A stretch of DNA of 47,307 nucleotides from Thermomucor indicae-seudaticae (lineage: Eukaryota; Mucoromycota; Mucoromycetes; Mucorales; Lichtheimiaceae), in the NCBI GenBank assembly GCA_000787465.1, contig JSYX01000255.1:1-47307 (forward strand), given 5' to 3'. Positions 11,437 through 23,052 of the stretch are shown piece after piece. Under the pieces are notes generated by a model that ran no database searches, had not been told where the DNA came from, and saw only the letters and a list, made by a program, of their open reading frames with translations. Both the position numbers and the translations under genes were made by a program. Position 1 is the first letter of the stretch. Each line of letters starts with the position of its first letter.

Positions 11437-12000
11437 CTTGCAAATTCCTCAGCTTGCTTATCTCTATCTGTTGTAAGATAGACTTGTGCGTATCCATTCT
11501 CTCCCTTTGTATCATCTCTATCTTTTGCTCGAGTCGCTGTATCTCAACTAGGATACTCCTTTCTCATTTTGCACCACTGGTGGCGCTTACGTATTTGGAA
11601 TGTCACGTTACAGACCAGGTTATAATTACGTACAGTAAATACAGGTTTTGAGAAAGGCAGATTGCGAAGATGTACTTTACAGTATTATGGTACTAAAGGT
11701 CGTAAATTACCAGTCAAGCTTTTCAAGACATTTTTGCGCCGAGTACTTTTAATGCTTTTCGCGCTGTACGGGTCTGCACTAACTAGAGCGGCCCGTGGGA
11801 CTCTCTTGCCCTCCGTTTTCGCGAACGCGCCATCGGTTTGGACATAGGTATGTAGCCGAGCAGCTGAAGCTATTGAAAGACATTTATCGATTGTTTTAGG
11901 TTGCACCTACGGAGGAAAACCCGCAAACGAGAGCAAAATCTGCTTCGTCAAGATTGGGAGGAAATAATAGCAGCTTACGATCATTGGCTAATCATATAAG
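11437..12000. other. intergenic between convergent subtilisin and PPCDC genes
   Basis: Convergent 3' flanks of about 560 bases. Pyrimidine-rich 3' UTR sequence follows the protease stop. The ORFs here are short and unsupported, and I see no repeat. Confidence 0.5.
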
Positions 12001-12919
12001 TTAAATCAAGTCGCCTTCATTTATGGCTCTCGAAGTACAAGTCGCGTTCTCTTCTACAATCTGTAAGGCCTTTTCCACGATCGCCTCTGGTTCAGCCATA
12101 GCGCCAACCCCTTTTTTATGTCATTAGCCCTACAGCAAAAAATAAGGACAGGCATGAAACAGCGAACATACCGGTATCACCACAAGCAAGCTGTTTACTG
12201 ATCGGTTCAATTACATGGAAATGTAACAGTTCCCGCAAGACACCCAGTTGTCGGGATGTGAAAGGGTGATTCCACATGTTCGTATTCATGGCAGGGCATA
12301 CGACCACAGGCTTGATAGGATCCCAAGCGCGCAAAATGCAGGTCTATTAACAGAGCTAAGTTGTGGCTTCTCTCGTTTTTTTTCCCGTTTTCCGGACGCT
12401 ATACCAGCAGATTGTCGCAGAATCCATTGGCGATCTTTGCCAATGTGTTGGCGTCAAGTGGAGCAATCACCATGACATCAGCCCAATTGCGCAGCTAAAG
12501 CATAAGGGGTCAATATTCCTTTCCTGAAAGAACAGTAATCGTACCAGTTAAAGAAGACTAACATCAATATGGAGGATCGGATCGGTCTTCTTTTTCCAGA
12601 GCTTATAGTCGCGATACGATGAGCATGACAGAATGAGGAATAGTTGCAGGCAAAGAACATACTGCCCATTCCTGTGCATCCGTATATATCTCGGCATTGA
12701 CTTCTTCCTTTTTGAAAAAGAAGTGGGCGGCCTCGGTGGGCACGACCTTTACATTGACATTGGGTTGCTACATGTTTCCGTCAGCATTGCGACGCGTCAT
12801 TTAAGAATTGCAAAGTTTTCTTTTACTTTTCGAAACAAGTCCACCAGAACTGGAATTTTGATACTGGCAACGCTACCTGTTGCTCCAACAAGGACATTAA
12901 GTTTGTTGTTATCAGGCAT
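12001..12919 (-). CDS. PPCDC: phosphopantothenoylcysteine decarboxylase (CoA biosynthesis)
   Basis: Six exons on the minus strand: 12919-12827, 12767-12663, 12601-12563, 12494-12405, 12343-12172, 12110-12001; 202 aa, close to the usual size of the stand-alone enzyme. It is an HFCD flavoprotein: the N-terminus [14 protein letters not shown] is the FMN-binding Rossmann start. The family's key residues are present: His in PILHIDLRNWAD (general base), Asn in PAMNTNMW (substrate-clamping motif) and Cys in LACGDTG (flap that protonates the enethiol intermediate). The enzyme converts 4'-phosphopantothenoylcysteine to 4'-phosphopantetheine. In yeasts this fold also occurs as Hal3/Vhs3 with long tails that regulate phosphatase Ppz1; this protein has no such tails, so the plain metabolic enzyme is the better call. 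The third exon is only 39 nt. Confidence 0.94.
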
Positions 12920-14844
12920 GTAAGAAAGACAAACAATAAAGACGAAAATCGAACCCAAATGACGGCATAATGCGACAGGAAGCTGAGTTCACATTTAGCA
13001 AGAACACGAATAGCAAGATAACCAGTTGCTGCGTCGTTATTCCATGTTGTCTCCTCTTCATGGAATACGAAGCGTGTCCTCCATAAAGTTCTGCTCCGAC
13101 GTAAATGAACGTAAACGGAAGCCAAGCTGCAGCTGCCAGTGCATTGATACTGAGCGTGTCGTGAGGGAACACGGTCTAGACATTGACGGCGAGGATCAAT
13201 AGCTTATAGCGTACGGTAATCTCGTTGAAGGACAAAGATTTACAATGATAAGCTTTCGCTTGTAAAATTTTATTCCCGACGCCGAAGGCCGGCCACTGAT
13301 TGCGAATGATGCGTCAAAGGAGACGAAGCATAAAGGAAGTGAAGTAGAAAAGACGCGAAAGGGTAGTGAATATGATATGTAGCCAAGTGATCGCAACCCA
13401 TCGGAGTGAACATTGTGTACCCCGTTCGCGTCGTACAAAAAACGTCCCGCCTTTTTGTCCAGACCATTGCAAAAATTGGAATGAAGACTAAAAGTTCTGG
13501 AGAACTTTTCAGACGTTTACAGATAGAACATCTGTACATACCGTTTGTAGCCACGGAGAAACCATGCGGACTGTTTGAAAGAGGAAACTTTAGCACTACG
13601 CATCTTGGAAACGGCAATGTAAAATTTTCTGGAAACTTGCCTTCTTGGGACAGAACAGTGCAGTGACAACAAAATGTCATTGATGTTTGTGACCAAAGTC
13701 ACCCATGGTTCTTCACAATAATCAATAAGCTATATGCAACTAGTCTTTGCCTTACTAAGAAAACTCGAAACATCAGGATCCATTATTAACGTTTCACTGT
13801 TCACAGACGATCGATACAACGGAACTTAAAAGCTCGGAATCGACGATTTAACGAGGACTTTTTGTATAGGAAAACCATGATGGAGAAGCGGTTGCAACAT
13901 ACTGCATGGAAATACTGTATAAGGCATAACGCCGTGACATTAGTGAATGGGGCTAAGAAAAAGGACAAGGACCGGCGTTGTTTCAAGTGCTTGTAAAAGA
14001 AACGGACAGGGTAATTGTAGCATATGTTCATTGCGATGCTACTTGTCAGGGCGCCTAGCGATGGACTTTCTTGCACGTGCGTATCCAGACAGTCAACGTG
14101 AAAATTAACAAATTGTGATTCTCGTGTGAATCTGGTTTATGGTAAGCAATGGCCATCAGTTAAAAATGTCTCTCATGACTTTATTCATCAACAATTTTTA
14201 CCGCGAAAATATTAGAGGCTCAGTAAAGGATCTTATCTCCGAGCACTGGCTACAGACAGCCGGACCAGAATTATTGGACAGAATATGTACAAAGACTACG
14301 AAGTCGATAACGGACATTTTTAACTTTAATATGTATATCAAATGTAGTGAAACAAATCATAAAGAAAATACCACTGTCTAAATGAAGAGAAATCCTCTCC
14401 GGTATACAGGCCACCTGTGCTGAAAAATACGCGATAAGAGTCAAAAAGGTACGAATCGTAGATGCCTTGTCCAAAAGCTATTCTGTCAAAAATCCATGCG
14501 TTATTTCTTCGCTATGCGAACGATAAAGGTCAACTGCTTCACTGATTGTTTAGGGGTGAGCTGAAGGTTACACATCATCTAGTCATTTTAGTAAAAAATG
14601 ACCTTTTGCCGTAAAACATTGCGAATCAAATCAGTGGATTTTGGAACGTAAGACCCGCGTGACCGGGGTGACGTGCTTCTCGACTCTTTTTTCCCTCTGC
14701 GGCATGATGTTTGTGGCGACTTTAAGGGGCGCCGTGTATTTTACCCTGTCACCCCAGCCGTTTCGGTTTTTTTGTCTTTTACCCCCTCTCGTGTCAAAAA
14801 ACGGTTCAAATCCTGGTTCTTTTCTTTTCTTGTAGAGTAAAAAA
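12920..14844. other. intergenic, divergent promoters of PPCDC and the F-box/WD40 gene
   Basis: About 1.9 kb. The longest open frame (minus strand, 13270-13680) has no recognisable domain, start context or splice partner. The last 200 bases before 14845 are T/C-rich, with a CCCTGTCACCCCAGCCG patch and a pyrimidine tract ending TTGTAGAG just before the ATG, so a 5' UTR intron is possible there. Confidence 0.45.
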
Positions 14845-16559
14845 ATGCTGGCCAATTTTAATGTCCCACGGGCGCCTTCCAAAGGCCGTCCATATCCACC
14901 ACCCAATCAAACACGGCCACTCCAGCCCCAGTTTCCACCAACTGCTCCGCAGGGTCCTGCCGCTGCAACTGGTCAGCCACCTTACATCGTCAAAGGCTGT
15001 TGTCCGGATTATGTCCATTGTAACACATGTAACGGACATCATGCTGTGTTGAAATCTGTGAAGCATATCGGTTTCGCAATTGCACGCCTCGGAATAGACG
15101 AACGACGAGAAGTGGTTCGCTTCATGGACCGTCTGCTGAAACGTGACATGATAACATTCCTACCTATACCCGTCACACGCAAGATCCTAGGACACCTGAC
15201 TGCGCAAGAGCTGGCTGCAGCAAGACTAGGTATGTGTTATATCCGGGGGCAAAAAGTGAAGCTATGGTACTGACTGTGTAAGATATAGTCTCCAAATCAT
15301 GGAATATACGGTGTTTGGATAACGTACTTTGGCGGGACCATTGTGTTGCGCAAGGCATGTTACCGGCTCAACATGAATATGCAGGGAGTTTGCCGATGGA
15401 TAAGCACGGTGCTCCGCCCGTCTACTTTGACCTGTTCAGGAAGCGCATGATATCCATCTACACCTGGAAAACATTCCACTGTCGGCGCTCGGTTCAGAAA
15501 GCTTGCAAGATTCCTGGCCCTGTGCTCTGTGTTATCGCGATCGATTCTTCCTGCTTTGTGGCTGGCTGCGCTGACAATACGGTTTCGCTTTGGGTGCGGG
15601 ATGCAGAACGACCGTCGGGTTTCCAGTTTAAGCCGTATTATTCTCCACCCTTGGACAGTGTAGTCGTATGTCTTGCCCATGAGCAAGGGTTGCTGGCTTG
15701 TGGAACATCGGCTGGGTTCATCGTCCTGTTCGATATCAATGAGAAATACGCATGCACTTTCAGAGCCAAGCTGTTGGGACACGAAGCTCAGGTGACCTCC
15801 CTCGCCTTCGGCGCAGATTACACAGTCCTCTATAGCGCGTCGAAAGACGGCACCGTTCGTGTCTGGGACACACTGAATCGGTGCTGCTTACGTGTCTTTT
15901 GTGGGCACACGGGCACCGTGAATTGCCTGGCGTTTATTCCACAACAAGTCATTACGCGCGCTGCCTCACAACACGAAGATTATTACAGCAAAAAGGAACG
16001 CAAGATGATGCGGGATACTACACGCTATGGATGGCTGATCACTGCATCTTCCGATCGATCTGTATGTCTTTGGGATCTGCGGACAGAGGACCATGGCTAC
16101 GTTTCCCAGAGTCTGACGAACATGAAAAGTGCTGTCACGAGCATGGGAGTGTATGCGCCAATAGCAGCAGCGAATGAGGATTTTTCTCTCAATACAGCTT
16201 ATACCCGTGCACGTCGACCGCTCCCGCTTCCACCTTTCGTGTCTCTTTCGACTGAAGATGACAAGGGAATCACCTTGTGGAGCTTACCATCACTGAAGCC
16301 CATTGACGTAAAGCCGCCTTATTCACACGAACAACACATCATTTCTATGACGATTGTACCCAACTACGGCAAGATAATAACCGGCAGTCGGGATCGGATG
16401 GTTAAAGTGTGGCACCTAAAGTCTCCCGATTTAGTTACGACGTTGGGTGGATTCATTGGAGGAGCTACATGCAGCAGCGTGAGTCCAATGGAAGACGTGC
16501 TGTGCATCGGGTCGCAGAGCGGACATTTGGTGTTTTACAGTTTCTCTTACCTTGCGTGA
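14845..16559 (+). CDS. F-box/WD40-repeat protein (SCF substrate receptor type)
   Basis: Exons 14845-15229 and 15289-16559 with one 59-nt intron; 551 aa. A Pro-rich N-terminus (to about residue 48) leads to a Cys/His patch (CCPDYVHCNTCNGHH). A helical segment and then an F-box (FLPIPVTRKILGHLTAQELA, spliced to RLVSKSWN, residues about 104-140) follow. The C-terminal 350 residues hold WD40 repeats, for example GTVRVWDTLNRCC, SSDRSVCLWDLR and SRDRMVKVWHLKSP. The F-box binds Skp1 in an SCF ubiquitin ligase, and the WD40 propeller presents substrates, often phosphorylated ones, as in Cdc4, Met30 or Fbxw7. I cannot assign it to one of these. AATAAA lies at 16576-16581, shortly after the stop. Confidence 0.9.
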
Positions 16560-17818
16560 TCCTTTAACCACTAATAATAAATGTCCTGTCTATTGGTAAG
16601 CTGTCCCCCTCTGGTTTCCGATTAATTTAACGTCTTGCTAAAAGGATTCTATGCAAAACAGTAAAGATACCAAAGTTCATGTATAGTTTTCCTTTTCAGA
16701 TAAACGCAAATAAATCTCCTTGCTTGGGCGCTCTTTACGGTCTAAACGGCCCTTATAGGTATCGTGATTCCCGTTTAAGCTCATATGTGGTCTGTCGACG
16801 GTAGAAGATGAACATTGGAATTCCTCTATACGCAACTTGGTCAGAGCCGCATCCGCGTGCCGCACGTCGTGTACGGGCACTCGGGCACCGCCCACATTTA
16901 CGCTCTCCCTAAATTATTCGCCTTTCGGGCAATCCCCCTCCCACCCGCAGCCATGCACGCCGTTCCGCATATGCCGGGGCTCACGGGCCACGCCCCCGAC
17001 GCACGCGCTTGTTCTCGGAGACACTCATCTTTCTCCGATACATGGAGCAAGTTTCCACGCGGCAGTCCGGTTGTCTCTCTTTCCCCCTCCGCACCAGATC
17101 ATGCACCTTACCCAGGGGAAGCGTAGGCACAAGATGAACCTCCGCTTGTGAGTTCAATGAACAAAAGGTAACGACATTGGCTTGTCGTTAAAGCTGATCT
17201 TTTGCGCCCTGTCCTGCGCGGACTACCGGTACCACTACTGGCTGCTTGATGCCGACCAACCTAAAAAGAATGCACTTTTATGAACAATTTCATCCGGTCT
17301 TACTCATCAGCGAGACCAGAGGCATTTCGATACCTTTTTAGCTGTGCATTCCCCAACACAAGTCTATGTTGGAATCACGATGGATGTTGTCATCCTCTGA
17401 TCGCCGGCCCAATCTGGGCAATTATGTTGAACACCCACGAGTGGTCCCTGCGCGCAATGCGTTTTGTATCAACTTAGCTTTCTATAGGCTTCTTGGGCAA
17501 ACATGGCAGTGCCTATTCTTGGACAGACCAAACGAAGAACCTGACCGTTCTTAATTTGCCCGTGGTGTCAGTATCCAAATTATTGTTAGAGGATGGAGAG
17601 GTCAGACTAAGCATCCTTTGGACGATATCCATCAGGATTGATGTTCTCAGATACTGGGTCGTGTTCCATGCGTGGTGTCGTGGCGAGCACGTTTGCTGAC
17701 GATTATAACTACTGTGTAACAGCAGTAGATTCCGATAATTCCCCGTCTTTCATTTCATTCACCTGCGGCACCCCTTGACAAGTTCGGTTCACTTCTTCCC
17801 TTTTCTTGAATTCGACCC
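16560..17818. other. intergenic, upstream region of the MAP kinase gene
   Basis: About 1.26 kb with a C-rich section around 16840-17110. Several overlapping open frames exist there, but composition rather than coding seems to cause them. No gene is supported. Confidence 0.45.
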
Positions 17819-19304
<1,486 letters not shown>

Positions 19305-19734
19305 GGAAGCGTTTGAAGAGAACGTAGTTTCCTATTACTGTCCATGTATACCTTTTCAATTTCTTCGAACTTTCAAACGAGCGTCTTTTCAACTTTTAAA
19401 CTGAATCTGTCTATTTGTTCTCGTTACTTTTTATAGTAGCTTTAAAAGAGGGAAGCTAGCACTGTCAAATACAACGGAGTTATCATATAGCACATAATAC
19501 CGTCGACTTGATGACGTATTATTACGAGGCCATTGCGTTAGTGTTCATTATCTTTACATGCAAACTGCATGAATGAAGGGTTGCACACGTCAAATTAGCT
19601 CTAAGAAAGGGGTAACGGTTTGACAAATAGGGGGTGATTTGTGCATTGCTTGAGTATCTGAGCAAGTTTGCGGTTGACATGATACAGAATTTGCAATCTT
19701 TCAGCTGTCAAACTGGTGGGCTTTTTTGAGAGGT

Positions 19735-19900
19735 GACAGAGACCTTTTGGCGGCATATTTAGCGTCCACTTCTAGTAAGGAAGAAGCAAAGAGAAGCCTT
19801 AACCTGCAAACATTGTTACGGGGGATAGCCAGGTAAAGCAAAGCGAAAGGACACTTAAAGGATGCATCCAACCTTGAGTATTTTCATGTATTAAAACAGG
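19735..19900 (+). repeat. decayed repeat copy A (possible mobile-element remnant)
   Basis: The segment around 19763-19800 (GCGTCCACTTCTAGTAAGGA and onward) aligns with 21082-21120 (GCATCCACTTCAAGTAAGGA and onward). A second block, CCAACCTTGAGT near 19867, matches TTCAACCTTGAGT near 21220. Conceptual translation in one frame reads GDRDLLAAYLASTSSKEEAK and is then broken by stops. The two copies share a common ancestor, but this one is no longer open. Confidence 0.5.
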
Positions 19901-21059
19901 ACAGGTGCTTAAAGGGAGATTGCTGGCCTGACGCTGTAGGTCTTCGCAAAAGAACCGGCATAGCAGCATATCGTAAATCAAGCTGCGGCCCGTAGGTGGT
20001 AACAACAACAGCTAAAGACTAACTGAGGACAGAGGTCATATATATTCATTGCGCTGAAAAGCAGCAACAAAAAAACTTGCAATCGCCTTGGATTAAGTCA
20101 TAGTACAAGTAGTCGACAAACAAAGGCTAGGCAATAGCTCGAGACAAGTCAGCGTACGATCGAAAACGTGGGGCAATCTTCCGCTTGATGGTGTACTGTC
20201 ACGGTGAGATATACTACCACTACTTCGACTGGTATGGTCCAGAGAACTTGCCTTCACAAATTTTTGCCCCAGGTGTCGAGAAGAAAAGATGCAGCTTTGC
20301 CACATGCATAAGCCGCTTCCCAGTGGTCTATTATCTTCACTTCCGTACGCGGTTGGTGTCCGTTCTGGAAAGACCGACGAGACGAGATAATAAGTGCACT
20401 ACAATGTAGGGCCATGTTTGTTACAGAAAAACCAGAACAGAGAGATGTCTCAAAGCGACCGCCCACATACCGCTCTATTGGATGAGCTGTGGTGTACAGT
20501 ATGGTTTCGAGCTCCTACGCTAATAGTCGACAGACCTATCTAAAGAGTATAAATCGTTGTGCCAGCAGTCGTTGTCGCGCACCAATGTCACAAAACTTTT
20601 TGCATGTCCATCAAAAAATGATGACGCTCATATGTGTCTAATAATCCGAGTCGTATACACGATACAACTAGATCAGAACTTTTTCTCAACGTCTTAGCTG
20701 ATAAAGCACTCTTTGCAAAGCAGATCGGTCAACTCCCATTTGGGAAAAAAATTGCGTCGGTACAAAATGCACCGCAGATTGCAAGATTTCCTACTGCAAA
20801 ACCATCCGGACCGTCTAGGCGAACGGCCATCCTTTTGGTTGGACAAATAAATGCAAAAGTAAGAATACGGTCAGTCTGGCTCGAACAACACAAATAACGC
20901 TATATATATCGCTATAGCGAAAGTGTATCGCGGTCTACTGCCACAGTACTTGCTGACTACCAGTATTTCGACTGGGTTTTCGCGTAAACGGATATGACAA
21001 TTTGCAGTGCAGGACACAGAATTTTGCGTGTCGTGCGAATCAGATTTGCGTATTCAAAG

Positions 21060-21260
21060 ACATGGGATTTGCGCGCATCGTTTAGCATCCACTTCAAGTA
21101 AGGAAAAAACAAAGAGAAGATTTACCCTGTATGCATCGCGCGTTTTTAATACAGGGACATCTTCGCAAAAAGGAAAGGAAGTAAAGCAAGGCAAAACAAA
21201 ATCACTTGACAAGATGTATTCAACCTTGAGTGACTTTCTAATGCATCAAAAGCGAAAAGA
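21060..21260 (+). repeat. decayed repeat copy B (possible mobile-element remnant)
   Basis: It is the partner of the copy at 19735-19900. In translation it gives FCVSCESDLRIQRHG followed by LASTSSKEKTKRR, similar to LASTSSKEEAKR of the other copy. The CxxC followed closely by an Arg/His-x-x-x-Ala pattern resembles the C-terminal zinc knuckle of TnpB/Fanzor-type nucleases, but too little is left to decide. Confidence 0.4.
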
Positions 21261-21835
21261 AGTCCTTATCTCGGGACGAACAGTGCTCCCGCAAACGATT
21301 CAGTTGAAAAAGGATGGGGATTTTCGAGGTGATGGATGCTATACCATCTACACGTCTTTTAATGACTATAAGGTATGCCACCACCACCCCACTCGTCCCA
21401 AGTCCACCAACAGAAACAAGCAAGGTCTAGCTTTTTATATGAAAACTGGCCATGATACGTCGCTGTGAGCAAATATACATCAGTAAGCCTGATTGAAACC
21501 AAAGAACGGTCCCAAATCGTCGCAGCTACCCACAGAGCATAATATCAAACCGGTATTACTTGGGCGCAAATACTTTCTTTTATTCGGTTCAAATGTGGGT
21601 ATTTACTGACGTAAGTTATGCTTCATGTTTGGCACGAACTTGGATTATGGCTGACGCAAAAAGGAGGATTTTTCGAGGAACGCGAACATTTTTCAAAAAC
21701 CAGTAGCCATGATGACTAGGGGAGGGCTTTAATGTTTCCTGCCACATACAACGCCTTTTTTTGCAAACATATCTTCTTTCATATAGAAGAAATGCATATT
21801 CACAAGGGGGAGGGTAAGCTAAAGAAAAAGAAGAA

Positions 21836-22966
21836 TCACTTCCGTTTAAGCCTTTTTAGTTCCAAAGAGTCTTCAGAACGTTTTCGACCAAGTTCTGCTC
21901 GACAGTCATCACAATACCATGCTCCCTTGGGTGGTGCATCCAGACCCACGCATTCCATATGGAACCATTCGTATGGACAATTCTATGCACAGCAAATATA
22001 AGCTTCTCTTTCCTCACGGGAGAAGGAACAATTTACCTCGTTATCGCAGCCCACCATTTCGCCATAGGACACCTGTCGACAGTAACAATACAAAGCCTCC
22101 TCACCTCCTTCTTCACGTCCTTTCCTTTTCCGTTTGCGTGTGTTCAAGTACTCTTCGTCTCCCTCTTCATCTTCTTCCTCTCCTTCTTCTTCTTCATCGA
22201 CTTCCGTTAAATACCGCAATTGATCTATTCCACTGAAAATATCCTTTGGATATCCTGCTGATGATAGTAGTTTTTCCTTTTGTCAGTGCTTTTTATTGTT
22301 CATCAAATAATACGAAATTACTTGCGTCCCAAGCGTCTGATAGCAGCTTCATATCGTTTTGGCATTGCAATTCGTGGTCGTTTGGCTTTTTCACGGTCAT
22401 CGTCCACTTTATCCAAATCCTTTTCCAGTTTATGCAAATGGCGATTCACCTTGATCATTATTGTTTGGTCTTAATGACACACACCCTTGCTCGTTTTCAT
22501 TGAAATACCAGTTGCAAAGCACCTTGCATAAGTTCTATACGCTCAGACGCCAGATTCTCCAGTTTGTTATAATCACGATGTATTCGCCGTATAAGCGCCG
22601 GTTCATTACGCAGGGCCTTTTCCCGTTTCTCCGTTTCGGGATGGAACCGTTGCTTGAAAAGTTTGTCAAGATCGTGCTGATGTGAAGACACCCGTCGCTC
22701 CAAATCTACACATACAACAGTCTTTGTCACCCACTTTGCAAACTAAACCACTTTATTACTCTAAAGCAATAGATACTTTGTGCTACTTGCTGTTTGTTCA
22801 AGAGTTCAGTTATATGGTATCTTATTTCGCTTGGTAGGTTATCCAAACCTGAGAGACATATCAAAACCCTCATTCGTCCATGAAACGTGAAAATAAAGAT
22901 CTTACTATGAATGTATTCTTTCAAGTATTGGCCGTTGTCTTGCTGGATATCAGCGTCCTCCATCAT
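21836..22966 (-). CDS. ING-family PHD-finger protein (histone acetyl/deacetylase complex subunit)
   Basis: Six exons on the minus strand: 22966-22906, 22848-22777, 22705-22509, 22449-22322, 22232-22037, 21982-21836; 266 aa. Residues 1-130 form the ING N-terminal helical domain (YIHSLDNLPSEIRYHI, then LVNRHLHKLEKDLDKV). A Lys/Arg- and Glu-rich linker (TRKRKRKGREEG) follows, then a PHD finger at 202-245 with all eight zinc ligands (C202, C204, C215, C220, H226, C229, C242, C245). The aromatic-cage residues that read H3K4me3 are present (Tyr201 before CYC, Trp224 in EWFH). The tail is polybasic (LKRLKRK). Fungal ING proteins (Yng1, Yng2, Pho23) are subunits of NuA3, NuA4 and Rpd3L; which complex applies cannot be decided. 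Two Met codons are in tandem at the start. Confidence 0.94.
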
Positions 22967-23052
22967 TTAGAGAGACACATACACAAAAATCCAGGGTGAT
23001 TGAAAAGGTTGGGAAAGAGAAAGGTTTTCAGCCCCGCCTGGAAATGTTTTGC

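Larger units (their letters stand above)
19305..21835. other. gene-free region with decayed repeat copies
   Basis: About 2.5 kb between the MAPK and ING genes. It holds two related sequences (listed as repeats at 19735-19900 and 21060-21260) and no gene I can support. The longest frame (21007-21468) covers the second copy. It starts only 29 bases after an in-frame TGA and shows a CxxC (FCVSC) but no complete domain. Confidence 0.45.

Noticed and set aside
13270..13680. 136-codon minus-strand frame between PPCDC and the F-box/WD40 gene
   Set aside because: No domain, no splice partners, Cys/His scattered without a zinc-finger pattern, and a weak start context.
14803..14820. tRNA-like B box (GGTTCAAATCC)
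   Set aside because: The flanking bases do not form a T-arm stem, no A box lies 30-60 bases upstream, and it sits in the leader of the F-box/WD40 gene.
16815..17151. Two overlapping plus-strand frames of about 100 codons
   Set aside because: C-rich composition explains the lack of stops; the translations are Pro/His/Ser-rich without domains or introns in phase.
21007..21468. 153-codon plus-strand frame
   Set aside because: It lies on a decayed repeat whose sister copy is full of stops; it holds one CxxC and no complete domain, so it is listed as a repeat and not as a gene.
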